Origin: UKL13-3 sp044353855
GTDB lineage: Bacteria > Bacteroidota > Bacteroidia > UKL13-3
DNA length: 64,000 nucleotides
Assembly (NCBI GenBank): GCA_044353855.1
Contig: JBILBF010000003.1
Coordinates: 314,915 to 378,914 of the forward strand
Direction: 5' to 3'
Made by a program: the position numbers and the translations under genes. The notes under the pieces are model-generated. The model was not told the origin of the DNA. It did no database searches and worked only from the letters and a program-made list of their open reading frames with translations. Below are positions 35,866 to 45,803 of this stretch, one piece after another (within the stretch, counting starts at the first letter, position 1; the number at the start of each line of letters is the position of its first letter).

Positions 35866-35901
35866 AAAAAACCCCGAAACAATTAAATGCTTCGGGGTTT
35901 C
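35866..35901. terminator. Bidirectional terminator between selD and rplY
   Basis: AAACCCCGAA and TTCGGGGTTT pair perfectly (10 bp, 12-nt loop) with A and T tracts outside. The genes on both sides converge on it. Confidence 0.9.
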
Positions 35902-35923
35902 TATTTGATAAAAAACAACTAAC

Positions 35924-36517
35924 TTATTTCTTTTTATCTCCAGCAGCTGCAGCTTTTGCTTCTTCTTGTGAAGCACGGGTTGTTTTAACCAATACAACTG
36001 GATTGTTAGGAGCATCTAATAAGATCATGTTTTCAACTTTAATTTCACCTACTTTAATGGCTTTACCAATTTCTAAGTTATCGATGTTTACTTCGATAAA
36101 ATCAGGTAAAAACTTAGGCAATGAGCGTACATTTAATTTGTTAGACTTAACAGTAAGCTTACCACCGGCACGAACACCAACAGAGTTACCTACTAATTTT
36201 ACAGGCACACCAATTACAACTTCTTTATTCTCATCAATTTCTTGAAAATCGGCATGAAGAATAGAATCGTTTACAGGGTGAAACTGCATGTCTTTCAAAA
36301 TAGCACGGTATTCAGTACCATCAATATCCAACTTTACTTTATATGTGTTTGGTGTGTACACCAATTGTTTAAAGTCTTGTGAATACATGGAAAAATTTAC
36401 AGTCGCATTTCCGCCACTATACAATACACACGGCACTTTACCCTCGTTTCGAAGTGATTTGGTAGATGACTTACCTACTCCGTCCCGCAAATAACCAAAC
36501 ATGGCAATTGATTTCAT
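35924..36517 (-). CDS. rplY: 50S ribosomal protein L25/general stress protein CTC
   Basis: The 197-residue protein is the long (CTC/TL5) form of bL25, which binds 5S rRNA. The N-terminal L25 domain (about residues 1-90) contains LRNEGKVPCVLYSGG and ILKDMQFHPVNDSILHADFQEI. The C-terminal TL5 domain (about 95-185) contains PVKLVGNSVGVRAGGKL and LPDFIEVNIDNLEIGKAI. An Ala/Lys-rich tail (SQEEAKAAAAGDKKK) closes the protein. It lies 87 bp downstream of prs, the common neighbour of rplY in bacteria, and the two are probably co-transcribed. Confidence 0.96.
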   Translation of the reverse strand: MKSIAMFGYLRDGVGKSSTKSLRNEGKVPCVLYSGGNATVNFSMYSQDFKQLVYTPNTYKVKLDIDGTEYRAILKDMQFHPVNDSILHADFQEIDENKEVVIGVPVKLVGNSVGVRAGGKLTVKSNKLNVRSLPKFLPDFIEVNIDNLEIGKAIKVGEIKVENMILLDAPNNPVVLVKTTRASQEEAKAAAAGDKKK

Positions 36518-36604
36518 TTTATTTTATTTATTTGTTTTGCCTCACTCAGATGTATCCGCTCACCTTCGCGCTGCTTTATAATTTTGTTTATGCGGATAAT
36601 ATTT

Positions 36605-37555
36605 TTATTTGGGAGAAGAGTTAAACAGCAAACTGATTGACTCAAACTCCGTAACGTTTCTGATTGCTTTTGCAAACAAATCGGCAACGCTTAATACTTT
36701 TATTTTACTGCTTTCACGCTTTAATGGTATGGTATCACATACTACCAGTTCATCAATTACCGATGCTTCCAAGGTTTCATATGCTTTACCCGATAATACT
36801 GGATGCGTACACATAGCACGTACACTCAATGCTCCTTTATCTTTTAGCATTTGAGCCGATTTGGCCAATGTATTTCCGGTATCAATAATATCATCAATTA
36901 AAATCACATCTTTTCCTACTACATCCCCAATTAACGTCATCGATGCAATTTCATTAGCACGCTTACGCTCTTTATCACAAATAACCATATCCAGATTTAA
37001 AGCGCGGGCAAATGTACGGGTTCTATTCGAACTTCCCATATCTGGAGAGGCTAAAATCAAGTTAGATTCATTTAACTCACGAATCCAGGGAATAAAAATC
37101 ACTGAAGAATCTAAGTGATCAACCGGTACTTCAAAAAACCCTTGAATTTGTGGGGCGTGTAAATCCATTGTCATCACACGGCTAACACCTACCGCTTTCA
37201 ACAAATCGGCAGCTACTTTGGAGCCAATTGAAACACGAGGTCTATCTTTTCTATCTTGCCTAGCCATACCAAAGTATGGAATAACAGCAGTAATATAATG
37301 AGCAGAGGCACGTTTAGCAGCATCTATCATCAACAATAATTCAAGTAAATTATCTGCATTTGGAAATGTAGACTGAATAAAAAACACATCAGAACCACGA
37401 ACAGACTCGTTTATACTAGGTTGAATTTCGCCATCAGCAAATTGTGAAACCGTAATATCACCTAATGGTTTTCCATATGCGGCAGCAATTTTTTCTGCTA
37501 CAAATAGCGAATTACGACCTGAAAATAGTTTTACTTCATTTCGTGGTGATGTCAT
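36605..37555 (-). CDS. prs: Ribose-phosphate pyrophosphokinase
   Basis: PRPP synthetase transfers pyrophosphate from ATP to ribose-5-phosphate to give PRPP for purine, pyrimidine, His, Trp and NAD synthesis. The 316-residue protein shows the class I marks: SVRGSDVFFIQST with the flexible catalytic region, the Mg/ATP loop DLHAPQIQGFFEVPVDHLD near residue 130, and the PRPP-binding motif DVILIDDIIDTGNTLAKSA near residue 215. It is upstream of rplY on the same strand. Confidence 0.96.
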   Translation of the reverse strand: MTSPRNEVKLFSGRNSLFVAEKIAAAYGKPLGDITVSQFADGEIQPSINESVRGSDVFFIQSTFPNADNLLELLLMIDAAKRASAHYITAVIPYFGMARQDRKDRPRVSIGSKVAADLLKAVGVSRVMTMDLHAPQIQGFFEVPVDHLDSSVIFIPWIRELNESNLILASPDMGSSNRTRTFARALNLDMVICDKERKRANEIASMTLIGDVVGKDVILIDDIIDTGNTLAKSAQMLKDKGALSVRAMCTHPVLSGKAYETLEASVIDELVVCDTIPLKRESSKIKVLSVADLFAKAIRNVTEFESISLLFNSSPK

Positions 37556-37642
37556 GGCACTTTAGTTTTTTTTACAATTGGACCGATATACTAAAAAAAA
37601 TGTCGGATTTTGATTAAAAAACCCGACACTTTACCTTCTCTG

Positions 37643-37715
37643 TTGTCCGACTAGGGCTCGAACCTAGACTCTACTGAACCAAAATCAGTCGTGTTGCCAG
37701 TTACACCATCGGACA
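37643..37715 (-). tRNA. tRNA-Gln (TTG)
   Basis: On the minus strand the acceptor TGTCCGA pairs with TCGGACA. The anticodon stem ACTGA/TCAGT encloses the loop TTTTGGT with anticodon TTG, and the T arm contains GGTTCGAGCC. Length is 73 nt with discriminator A; CCA is not encoded. Gln-UUG tRNA is one of the natural substrates of MnmH, encoded 3 kb away. Confidence 0.95.
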
Positions 37716-37830
37716 GAATGGGGAGCAAATGTAAGAAAATGAAACTTACATGCAAACCTAGTTCAAACTTTTTACGAAGATTTTTTTACTCCGCTATGTT
37801 AATCAAAAATGATAGCTGATTTTCAGCCTT

Positions 37831-39780
37831 CTATTTATACACCCTGTTAAGTTTAAAATCTTTAACAGGAGCTATAACCATAGGTACTTTTTCTATAATT
37901 ACAGAACTAGTATCCAATCCAAAAGCTTTTTCTTCGCTTAAACTCAACTTATCTAGCATAAAGTAACCATCCATAATTAACCGTTCGTACAGTGATAAAT
38001 CATTTTCATTTGACAGATGCCTTTTGAGCACAACAAAACGGAAATCACCAGTGATGTTTTGTTTGCTTAGAGATGAATAACGAGAGGTTACATCAACTTC
38101 TCCATTTTTCATCAATTCTTCAACTACTTTTCTAAAATAGAAATTAATTTTTTGTTCTACCTTAAATCCTAGCCTAAACTCAACTTTAATCACATCTTGA
38201 GGCACTACAATATCCACTTTATATTTCATAGTGTATGGTTGATCGTCAACGTGTATGTGTAAAAACCAATATATATCGGCACGTTTAGGTTGTTTTTGCA
38301 AAATGGAATAGATCACTTTATTTTCTACTTCCATTAAATGATCGGCACTGGTTAAAAATACCAAGTGAGTAGCAAATTTAGGCACCGATTGATCGTTGCT
38401 TAATTCATGTAGAATTGGAAGGTATTTTTTAAGATTAACGAACTCCGTGAGGCGGTTTTTAATTTTTCGGCCTTTAAACCAAACCCACATTACGCAGATA
38501 AAAATAAGACTGATGAGCAATGATACCCAACCTCCATGCTTAAACTTATTTAAGTTAGCTATTAAAAATGAACCTTCAATGGCAAAATAAACCAATAAAA
38601 TACTTCCTGCAGCCCATCGCGGAAAGTTGATTTTACGCAAATAGTTTGCTAATAAAATGGTTGTCATCATCATGGCAATGGTTATCGCTAAACCATATGC
38701 AGCTTCCATGTTGGATGATTCTTGAAAATACAAAACCACTCCAACACAACCAGCCCAAAGCATCCAATTGGCACTAGGCACATACAATTGACCTTTGGCC
38801 ACTGATGGATATTTAATGGTAACTTTTGGCCACACATTTAACCGTAAAGCTTCCGATATTAACGAAAACGAACCACTAATTAATGCTTGACTGGCAATGA
38901 TAGCAGCTGATGTTGCGATAACAATTCCGGTAAGCAAAAACCAATCGGGCATTAACGCAAAAAAGGGATTGAGATTGGTGAGTTCTTGGCCTTCAAATTG
39001 CAATAAATAGGCGCCTTGCCCTAAATAATTGAGTACCAACGTTAGTTTCACAAAAATCCAACTTACTCTAATATTTTGTTTACCACAATGCCCTAAATCT
39101 GAATACAATGCCTCGGCTCCTGTTGTACATAAAAAAACGGCACCTAACAACCAAAATCCTTGCGGATAATTAGCCAATAAATTGTAAGCATAATAAGGAT
39201 TAAGAGCTATGATAATTCCTGGATTTTGTACCATAGAAAGAATACCCAATATTGCCAACATACCAAACCAAACCATCATAATTGGACCAAAGGCTTTACC
39301 AACAATATTTGTTCCTACGCGTTGTATCACAAAAATGGTGGTGATAATAGCAAGTACAATAGGAATAGTGGGAATATCTGGATTTAATATGCGCAATCCT
39401 TCAACAGCAGAAGCAACCGAAATTGGGGGCGTAATAATACCATCGGCAAGCAATGCACAGCCTCCAATTATTGCAGGAAAAATAAGCTTTGGTCTGCGCC
39501 TTCTGATGAGTGCATACAACGAAAAAATTCCGCCTTCACCATTATTATCAGCTCGAAGTGTAATGATAACATATTTGATGGTGGTTTGAAGCGTAAGTGT
39601 CCAAAAAATACAAGAGAGCCCTCCCAAAATTAAATCGCGTGATATAAGCTTATCGGCAATAATTGCCTTCATCACATAGAGTGGCGAGGTACCAATATCT
39701 CCATATATAATTCCAAGGGTAATTAATAAGCCAGCTGCACTAAGCTTGTTCATGTGGCCACTATTGTGATTATCTTGCAC
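37831..39780 (-). CDS. kup: Low-affinity K+ transporter Kup
   Basis: The 649-residue protein has 12 membrane helices in the first about 450 residues and a cytoplasmic C-terminal domain. The family start GIIYGDIGTSPLYVMKAI is near residue 20, followed by NGEGGIFSLYALIRRR, DGIITPPISVASAVEGL and GTTGAEALYSDLGHCGKQNIR-type segment near residue 235. Kup takes up K+ with H+. The C-terminal part (KFATHLVFLTSADHLMEVENKVIYSIL) is the usual regulatory domain. It is transcribed alone, downstream of recQ on the same strand but with a 53-bp gap. Confidence 0.95.
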   Translation of the reverse strand: MQDNHNSGHMNKLSAAGLLITLGIIYGDIGTSPLYVMKAIIADKLISRDLILGGLSCIFWTLTLQTTIKYVIITLRADNNGEGGIFSLYALIRRRRPKLIFPAIIGGCALLADGIITPPISVASAVEGLRILNPDIPTIPIVLAIITTIFVIQRVGTNIVGKAFGPIMMVWFGMLAILGILSMVQNPGIIIALNPYYAYNLLANYPQGFWLLGAVFLCTTGAEALYSDLGHCGKQNIRVSWIFVKLTLVLNYLGQGAYLLQFEGQELTNLNPFFALMPDWFLLTGIVIATSAAIIASQALISGSFSLISEALRLNVWPKVTIKYPSVAKGQLYVPSANWMLWAGCVGVVLYFQESSNMEAAYGLAITIAMMMTTILLANYLRKINFPRWAAGSILLVYFAIEGSFLIANLNKFKHGGWVSLLISLIFICVMWVWFKGRKIKNRLTEFVNLKKYLPILHELSNDQSVPKFATHLVFLTSADHLMEVENKVIYSILQKQPKRADIYWFLHIHVDDQPYTMKYKVDIVVPQDVIKVEFRLGFKVEQKINFYFRKVVEELMKNGEVDVTSRYSSLSKQNITGDFRFVVLKRHLSNENDLSLYERLIMDGYFMLDKLSLSEEKAFGLDTSSVIIEKVPMVIAPVKDFKLNRVYK

Positions 39781-39833
39781 GATTGTTATTTTTTGGGCAA
39801 ATGTAACTTTATGAATGAAACTAAAAAGTGATG

Positions 39834-42071
39834 TTAATAGGCCACTTCAGAGATAAAATGTATGCGCATCAATTGAATATCATCTTTTGAAAACTCACTT
39901 CCGTATTCAGTTAGTGCTTCTTCTAAAGAGTCTTTCTGGCTTTTTCTAAAAAAAGCCATTACCTCCTCTAAAATGTCTTCATCAGCTACATCATTTACAT
40001 ATGATTGTAAATTAAGTTTGGTTCCCGAATAAATAATATTTTGAATTTCATCCAATAATTCGGGCATGGTTAAACCTATGCTTCGTGCTATATCTTCTAA
40101 TCGTTGCTTCTTATCAATATTGGTAATGATGGCAATTTTTTTAGCCGATTTGTTGGCTACCGATTTGATAACTACATCCTCCGAACGGTCAATGCTATTT
40201 TCTTCTACGTACTTGCCAATCATATCAACAAATTGCTTTCCGTATTTTACTGCCTTGCCCTTGTTTACACCCGAAACCTTACTCAGTTCGTCAATGGTTA
40301 TAGGAAACTTAAAAGCCATTTCTTCAAGCGATGGTTCTTGAAAAATAACATAGGGAGGCAGGTTTAATTGCTTACCAACTTTACGAGTAAGGTCTTTAAG
40401 CATTCCAAATAAAACCTCATCATATACATTTTCTGCTTCTACATTAGCATCATCATCACTTTCCAATACCTTATCAAATTGTTGGTCAAGTGCTATTTCT
40501 AATTTCTCTGGTTTTTTAATAAATGATTCACCTTTATCGCTGATGCTTAACAAACCATAGTTTTCAATATTTTTAGTAATAAACCCTTGTAACAACAATA
40601 CACGAATAACTGATTTCCAATAATTTTCGTCACGTTCTTTTCCTTTACCAAAGTAAGATAGTTTTTGATGGTCATTAAGAGTTACATCATGTGTTTTGCT
40701 TCCAACCAGAATATCAACCAAATGACTCAGCACATGTTTTTCATTAATATCATGAAGCAATTGCAAAGCTAATAAAGCATCTTCCTTTGCATCTTCTTTT
40801 TTCTTGGGATGACGGCAGTTATCACACATTTTACCACACCCTTTATCATCGTATTCTTCACCAAAATAATGAAGTAAAAACTTTCTCCTACAAGCTGATG
40901 TTTCGGCAAAAGCCTGAGTTTCAAAAATGAGCAAGGAGCCAATTTCACGTTCGGCAACAGGCTTATCTTTCATAAACTTTTCAAGCTTATCAATATCTGC
41001 TGGATTGTAGTACAATATGCAATCGCCATCAATTCCGTCTCTACCTCCACGTCCAGTTTCTTGATAATATCCTTCAATGCTTTTGGGAACGTCATAGTGA
41101 ATTACAAACCGAACATCTGGTTTATCTATTCCCATTCCAAAAGCGATAGTAGCTACAATTACATCTGTATCTTCCATCAAAAAAGCATCTTGGTGAGCAG
41201 CTCTTGTTTTTGAATCTAAACCGGCATGGTAGGGTAATGCTTTTACACCATTGGCTTTTAGAACTTCAGCAATTTCTTCAACTTTTTTGCGGCTTAAACA
41301 ATATATAATTCCCGATTTTCCTTTTTTGGTTTTTACATACGAAACCAAATCTTTCATTACATCGGCTTTTTTACCTTTGGGTCTTACTTCGTAATATAAA
41401 TTGGTGCGGTTAAATGATGATTTAAACAATAATGCATCATTCATTTGCAAGTTTTTCTGAATATCTTGTTGAACCTTGGGAGTAGCGGTGGCCGTCAAAG
41501 CCATCATAGGCACTTCTTTAATCTCCTTAATCATTTGTTTAATTCTGCGGTACTCGGGTCTAAAATCGTGTCCCCATTCCGAGATACAATGCGCTTCATC
41601 AACTGCTACAAATGATATATTGATGCTTTTTAAAAACTCAATTGTTTCATCTTTTTTTAATGTTTCGGGTGCTATATAAAGCATTTTGGTACTGCCCGAA
41701 GTTACATCTTGTTTTACTTTGGTAATTTCTGTTTTGGTTAAAGATGAATTTAAAAAGTGAGCAACCGTATCATGACTAAACGATCGGATTTGATCCACTT
41801 GATTTTTCATCAATGCAATAAGAGGAGAAATAATAATAGCAGTTCCTTCCATCATTAAAGCTGGCAATTGGTAACATAAGCTTTTACCTCCACCAGTAGG
41901 CATAATTACAAATATGTCATTACCTGCAAGGAGGCTTTCTATAATTTGTTCTTGGTCGCCCTTAAATGTATCAAATCCAAAAAATTCTTGCAAACTCAAT
42001 TTTGCACTCTTAGATCCTGTCTCTTCAGAAGTTGTGTTACCTGCTTTTTTAACTGATTTTACTGCTTTCAT
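39834..42071 (-). CDS. recQ: ATP-dependent DNA helicase RecQ
   Basis: The 745-residue protein is a 3'-5' helicase used in recombinational repair and fork restart. It has helicase motif I MPTGGGKSLCYQLPAL, DEAH box AVDEAHCISEWGHDFR, motif VI ETGRGGRDG, then the RQC zinc site (CRRKFLLHYFGE, CGKMCDNC) and winged helix. The HRDC domain follows near residue 540-610. A C-terminal extension of about 110 residues looks like an additional helix-turn-helix domain (IARSIGLTMPELLDEIQNII), as in long Bacteroidota RecQ proteins. The first 25 residues are a basic linker. Confidence 0.95.
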   Translation of the reverse strand: MKAVKSVKKAGNTTSEETGSKSAKLSLQEFFGFDTFKGDQEQIIESLLAGNDIFVIMPTGGGKSLCYQLPALMMEGTAIIISPLIALMKNQVDQIRSFSHDTVAHFLNSSLTKTEITKVKQDVTSGSTKMLYIAPETLKKDETIEFLKSINISFVAVDEAHCISEWGHDFRPEYRRIKQMIKEIKEVPMMALTATATPKVQQDIQKNLQMNDALLFKSSFNRTNLYYEVRPKGKKADVMKDLVSYVKTKKGKSGIIYCLSRKKVEEIAEVLKANGVKALPYHAGLDSKTRAAHQDAFLMEDTDVIVATIAFGMGIDKPDVRFVIHYDVPKSIEGYYQETGRGGRDGIDGDCILYYNPADIDKLEKFMKDKPVAEREIGSLLIFETQAFAETSACRRKFLLHYFGEEYDDKGCGKMCDNCRHPKKKEDAKEDALLALQLLHDINEKHVLSHLVDILVGSKTHDVTLNDHQKLSYFGKGKERDENYWKSVIRVLLLQGFITKNIENYGLLSISDKGESFIKKPEKLEIALDQQFDKVLESDDDANVEAENVYDEVLFGMLKDLTRKVGKQLNLPPYVIFQEPSLEEMAFKFPITIDELSKVSGVNKGKAVKYGKQFVDMIGKYVEENSIDRSEDVVIKSVANKSAKKIAIITNIDKKQRLEDIARSIGLTMPELLDEIQNIIYSGTKLNLQSYVNDVADEDILEEVMAFFRKSQKDSLEEALTEYGSEFSKDDIQLMRIHFISEVAY

Positions 42072-42267
42072 TCTTTATAATTTTACTCTAATATACCTTT
42101 ACAAAAAGCTGCATCGCTTTGGTTTTTAACCTAAAGGGGCACGAAGTTAATCTGTTCTAGTTGTTTTTTGAAAATATGAAATATAAAATCTTTCTTTGTG
42201 ACATAAATCATAGAGCATTGAAGAATCATACAACTACCTCAATGGGTAGTGTGAAGATAATAGATTA

Positions 42268-43362
42268 ATGGAAAAAAATAAAAATCATTATGCCATTATT
42301 ATGGCAGGCGGAGTTGGATCGAGATTTTGGCCTTCAAGCCGCAGTAACTATCCAAAACAATTCTTAGATATACTTGGCACTAGCTCTAGTTTACTCCAAT
42401 TAACTTACAAACGTTTTTTAAAACATTTTGCTAAGGATAACATTTATATAGTTACCAATATAGCTTATATGGATTTGGTTAAACAACAGATTCCTGATAT
42501 CAATATGAGCTGTGTAATAGGTGAGCCTTCGGCCAAAAACACTGCAGCATGTATTGCTTTTGCAAGCTCTAAAATACATGAAATAAATACTCATGCTGTG
42601 TGTGTAGTGGCTCCTTCTGATCATCTTATTTTGGATGAACATAAATTTATGGAGTATATCAATGGAGCAATGGATTATGCTCAAAAACATGATTCACTAA
42701 TTACCTTAGGAATTAGACCCAATAGACCTGATACAGGTTATGGCTATATTCAATATCTTGATGACGGGCAAACCAATAACACCTTTAAGGTAAAAACTTT
42801 TACCGAAAAACCTACATTGGAAATAGCCCAAACTTTTATAGACTCTGGTGACTTTTTGTGGAATGCAGGCATATTTGTTTGGAGTGTTTCGGCAATTCGA
42901 AAGGCCTTTAAGCATTATTTACCTGAACAACATGCATTATTTCAAGAGGCAGCAAAACACTATGGAGCGAAAGATGAGTCTATACAAATTCAGAAAATAT
43001 ATGAACAATGTAGAAGCATTTCAATTGATTATGGCATCATGGAAAAAGCATCCAATGTATATGTTATACCAAGTGAATTTGGCTGGAGTGATTTAGGAAC
43101 TTGGACTTCGCTGTATGAAATATCTGATAAAGATGCACATGGAAATGTAGTAAAAGGTAAAAACGTATATGCATACGATACACAAGACTGCATGATTAGT
43201 GCAACTGGAAAGGAAGGCCGTTTGGTGGTTGTAAAAAGTGCAAACAATTTAATTATTGTTGATACACCAGATGTGCTTATGATTTGTGATAAAAACCAAG
43301 AGCAAGAAGTCAAACAAATTGTCAATGATATCAAACTTAAGTTTGATGAAAAGTACACCTAA
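42268..43362 (+). CDS. Mannose-1-phosphate guanylyltransferase
   Basis: The 364-residue enzyme makes GDP-mannose from mannose-1-phosphate and GTP for glycan synthesis. The nucleotidyltransferase signature IIMAGGVGSRFWPSSRSNYPKQFLDI opens the protein. VVAPSDHLI, GIRPNRPDTGYGYIQ, KTFTEKP and FLWNAGIFVW are the expected sugar-nucleotide motifs, and EFGWSDLGTWTSLYEI follows near residue 270. It has no fused phosphomannose isomerase domain. The next gene starts 3 bp after its stop, so the two are probably co-transcribed. Confidence 0.94.
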   Translation: MEKNKNHYAIIMAGGVGSRFWPSSRSNYPKQFLDILGTSSSLLQLTYKRFLKHFAKDNIYIVTNIAYMDLVKQQIPDINMSCVIGEPSAKNTAACIAFASSKIHEINTHAVCVVAPSDHLILDEHKFMEYINGAMDYAQKHDSLITLGIRPNRPDTGYGYIQYLDDGQTNNTFKVKTFTEKPTLEIAQTFIDSGDFLWNAGIFVWSVSAIRKAFKHYLPEQHALFQEAAKHYGAKDESIQIQKIYEQCRSISIDYGIMEKASNVYVIPSEFGWSDLGTWTSLYEISDKDAHGNVVKGKNVYAYDTQDCMISATGKEGRLVVVKSANNLIIVDTPDVLMICDKNQEQEVKQIVNDIKLKFDEKYT

Positions 43363-43365
43363 TTA

Positions 43366-44265
43366 ATGAGGCCACCACACCTGCAAAAAGGAAATACAAT
43401 TGCTATAGTTGCTACTGCACGAAAAGTAAGCTACATAGAAATGGAACCTGCAATTGCACTTTTTGAGAGTTGGGGATTAAAGGTAATATTAGCTGAATGT
43501 TTATTTGAATCCGATCATCAATTTGCTGGAAATGATACCCTACGTGCAAAATCCTTTCAACAGCTTTTAGACGATCCAACTATACATGCTATTGTTTGCG
43601 CAAGAGGAGGGTATGGAACGGTACGTATTATAGACCAACTAAACTTTAGCCATTTTATCAAACACCCTAAATGGATTATTGGTTACAGTGATATAACTGT
43701 TTTGCATTCGCATTTATTTACACATTGCCAAATTGATACATTGCATGCTCCTATGCCCATTACTATGCAAAAACACAATGCCCATTTAGAGAGCCTTGAA
43801 TCGATGAAACAAGCTCTTTTTGGCAATCCCATTGTGTACAAATTTGAAGCACACCCTTTCAACAGAAAAGGCAATGCAACAGGAAAATTAATTGGTGGTA
43901 ATTTATCTGTTTTATACTCTTTACTTGGCTCTAATTCGGATATTGATACAGATGGATGCATTTTATTTTTGGAAGACTTAGATGAATACCTGTACCATAT
44001 CGATCGGATGATAATAAATTTGAAACGCAATGGAAAACTCAACAACCTTGCTGCTTTATTGGTGGGTGGAATGAATGATATGAAAGACAATACCATTCCT
44101 TTTGGTAACACTGCTTTGGGAATAATTGCTCAACAAGTAGCCGAATATCAATATCCAATTGCATTTGGTTTTCCGGCAGGACATGAAAGTAAAAATTTAG
44201 CTTTGCAAATGGGAAAGGAATCAACAATAACTATTTCAAATACTTCTTGCCTATTAAGCAACTAG
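43366..44265 (+). CDS. LD-carboxypeptidase (peptidase family S66)
   Basis: The 299-residue protein belongs to S66, serine peptidases that cut the L,D bond between the meso-diamino acid and D-Ala of murein tetrapeptides in cell-wall recycling. Family marks are GNTIAIVATARKVS at the start, CARGGYGTVRIID near residue 85, the nucleophile Ser in IIGYSDITVLHS, GGNLSVLYSLLGS and the C-terminal catalytic His in FPAGHES. No signal peptide is visible, which fits a cytoplasmic recycling enzyme. It is 3 bp downstream of the mannose-1-phosphate guanylyltransferase gene and ends at a terminator. Confidence 0.93.
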   Translation: MRPPHLQKGNTIAIVATARKVSYIEMEPAIALFESWGLKVILAECLFESDHQFAGNDTLRAKSFQQLLDDPTIHAIVCARGGYGTVRIIDQLNFSHFIKHPKWIIGYSDITVLHSHLFTHCQIDTLHAPMPITMQKHNAHLESLESMKQALFGNPIVYKFEAHPFNRKGNATGKLIGGNLSVLYSLLGSNSDIDTDGCILFLEDLDEYLYHIDRMIINLKRNGKLNNLAALLVGGMNDMKDNTIPFGNTALGIIAQQVAEYQYPIAFGFPAGHESKNLALQMGKESTITISNTSCLLSN

Positions 44266-44275
44266 CCTATTCAAC

Positions 44276-44313
44276 AAAAAAGCCAATCAGCTGAATAACT
44301 GAATGGCTTTTTT
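44276..44313. terminator. Bidirectional terminator
   Basis: AAAAAAGCCAATCAG pairs with CTGAATGGCTTTTTT (15 bp, one mismatch). It follows the LD-carboxypeptidase gene, and the convergent serS transcript also runs towards it. Confidence 0.88.
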
Positions 44314-44373
44314 GACTATTGAAATTGATTAAGCAAACAGTAAAAATTGAACTTGCTATTACTTACTACACTA

Positions 44374-45645
44374 TCAACTTATGAAATCAAATCCAACATA
44401 AGGCACTAATGCTTTGGGTACTTTAATACCATCGGGTGTTTGGTTGTTTTCGAGGATTGTTGCAAGTATTCGAGGCAATGCCAATGCACTACCGTTTAAG
44501 GTATGCACTAATTGATTTTTACCTTCTTTGGTTTTATAACGACACTTCAATCGGTTGGCTTGAAACGTTTCAAAGTTTGATGTTGAACTCACTTCTAACC
44601 ACCTTTGTTGAGCTGCGCTGTATGTTTCAAAATCGTATGTTAATGCAGATGTAAAACCCATATCGCCAGCACACAAACGTAATATACGATAAGGTAATTC
44701 TAACTTTTCTAACAATCCTTGAACATGTTTGACCATCTCATCCAAAATTTGATATGACTGATCTGGAGTAGCTATTTGAACAATTTCTACTTTTTCAAAT
44801 TGATGTAATCGGTTTAACCCACGAACGTGTGCACCCCAACTTCCTGCTTCTCTTCTAAAACAAGGTGAGTATCCAACATTTTTTAAAGGAAGATCTTCTT
44901 CTTTTAAAATAACATCACGATACATATTGGTAATAGGAACTTCAGCCGTTGGGATTAAATATAAATCATCCACTTGTACATGGTACATTTGGCCTTCTTT
45001 ATCGGGTAATTGTCCGGTACCATAAGCACTTTCCGCATTCACCAAAAATGGAGGAACAACTTCTTCGTAACCTGCTTTCATTGCTTCATCCAAAAAGAAA
45101 TTAACCAAACCACGTTGCATGCGAGCACCTTTGCCACGGTAAACAGGAAAACCAGCACCCGTAATTTTAGTCCCTAATTCAAAATCAATTAAATTGTACT
45201 TGGTAATCAACTCCCAATGAGGCAAAGCACCTTCGGGCATTGCAGGTAAATCACCCTGTTGATATATGTTTACATTTTCTTCTGGAGTTTTTCCTTCGGG
45301 AACAATATCGGAGGGAGTATTAGGAAGCGTTACCAATTTGTGAAACAATTCGTCTTCCAATTGCTTGCTTTTATCTTCCAAGACTTTAGCATCAGCTTTC
45401 AGTTGCACTGTTTGTAGTTTTAACACCTCAGCTTCTTCTTTTTTGCCTACTTTCATCAACTCCCCAATTTGCTTTGCAATCATATTTGCTTCAGCTTGGT
45501 TTGTTTCCATTTCCTTTTTTGCTAAACGTGCAGCTTCATCGATAGCAAGCACTTCATCAATAACAGCTACAAAATTTGGATTCCGTTTGCTGATGCGTTT
45601 TTTAGCCTCTTCCGTTTGTTCTCTTAAATAGTGTATTTGTAACAT
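44374..45645 (-). CDS. serS: Serine--tRNA ligase
   Basis: The 423-residue class II synthetase charges tRNA-Ser (and tRNA-Sec where present). The N-terminal coiled-coil arm that grips the tRNA (about residues 25-105) is seen as long Lys/Glu/Ala-rich helices. The catalytic domain has the motif 1 region with GARMQRGLVNFFLDEAM, motif 2 SPCFRREAGSWGAHVRGLNRLHQFEKVE and motif 3 LNGSALALPRILATILEN. Length is normal. A heptad-repeat element lies directly upstream. Confidence 0.97.
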   Translation of the reverse strand: MLQIHYLREQTEEAKKRISKRNPNFVAVIDEVLAIDEAARLAKKEMETNQAEANMIAKQIGELMKVGKKEEAEVLKLQTVQLKADAKVLEDKSKQLEDELFHKLVTLPNTPSDIVPEGKTPEENVNIYQQGDLPAMPEGALPHWELITKYNLIDFELGTKITGAGFPVYRGKGARMQRGLVNFFLDEAMKAGYEEVVPPFLVNAESAYGTGQLPDKEGQMYHVQVDDLYLIPTAEVPITNMYRDVILKEEDLPLKNVGYSPCFRREAGSWGAHVRGLNRLHQFEKVEIVQIATPDQSYQILDEMVKHVQGLLEKLELPYRILRLCAGDMGFTSALTYDFETYSAAQQRWLEVSSTSNFETFQANRLKCRYKTKEGKNQLVHTLNGSALALPRILATILENNQTPDGIKVPKALVPYVGFDFIS

Positions 45646-45665
45646 CTTTATCGACCGTTAAATGG

Positions 45666-45797
45666 GTCCGCTGTCCGCTGTCCGATGTCTGCTGTAATCT
45701 TAGCTAACTAACGAATGCATTTGCCGACTTTTGAAAAACTATAGCCTTCAATCAACACTCTTCGGAACAAACCGCGGACTATTGACTGCCGACTTTC
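45666..45797. repeat. Inverted GAC-heptad repeat element
   Basis: The left arm is a 4-copy 7-bp tandem repeat (GTCCGCT, GTCCGCT, GTCCGAT, GTCTGCT, 45666-45693). The right arm shows the same type of word on the other strand in 7-bp steps (GCGGACTATT, GACTGCC, GACTTTC, 45775-45797). TGCCGACTTT occurs twice (45722 and 45787). It fills most of the gap between serS and the cyclophilin gene. Confidence 0.65.
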
Positions 45798-45803
45798 TTT
45801 AAA

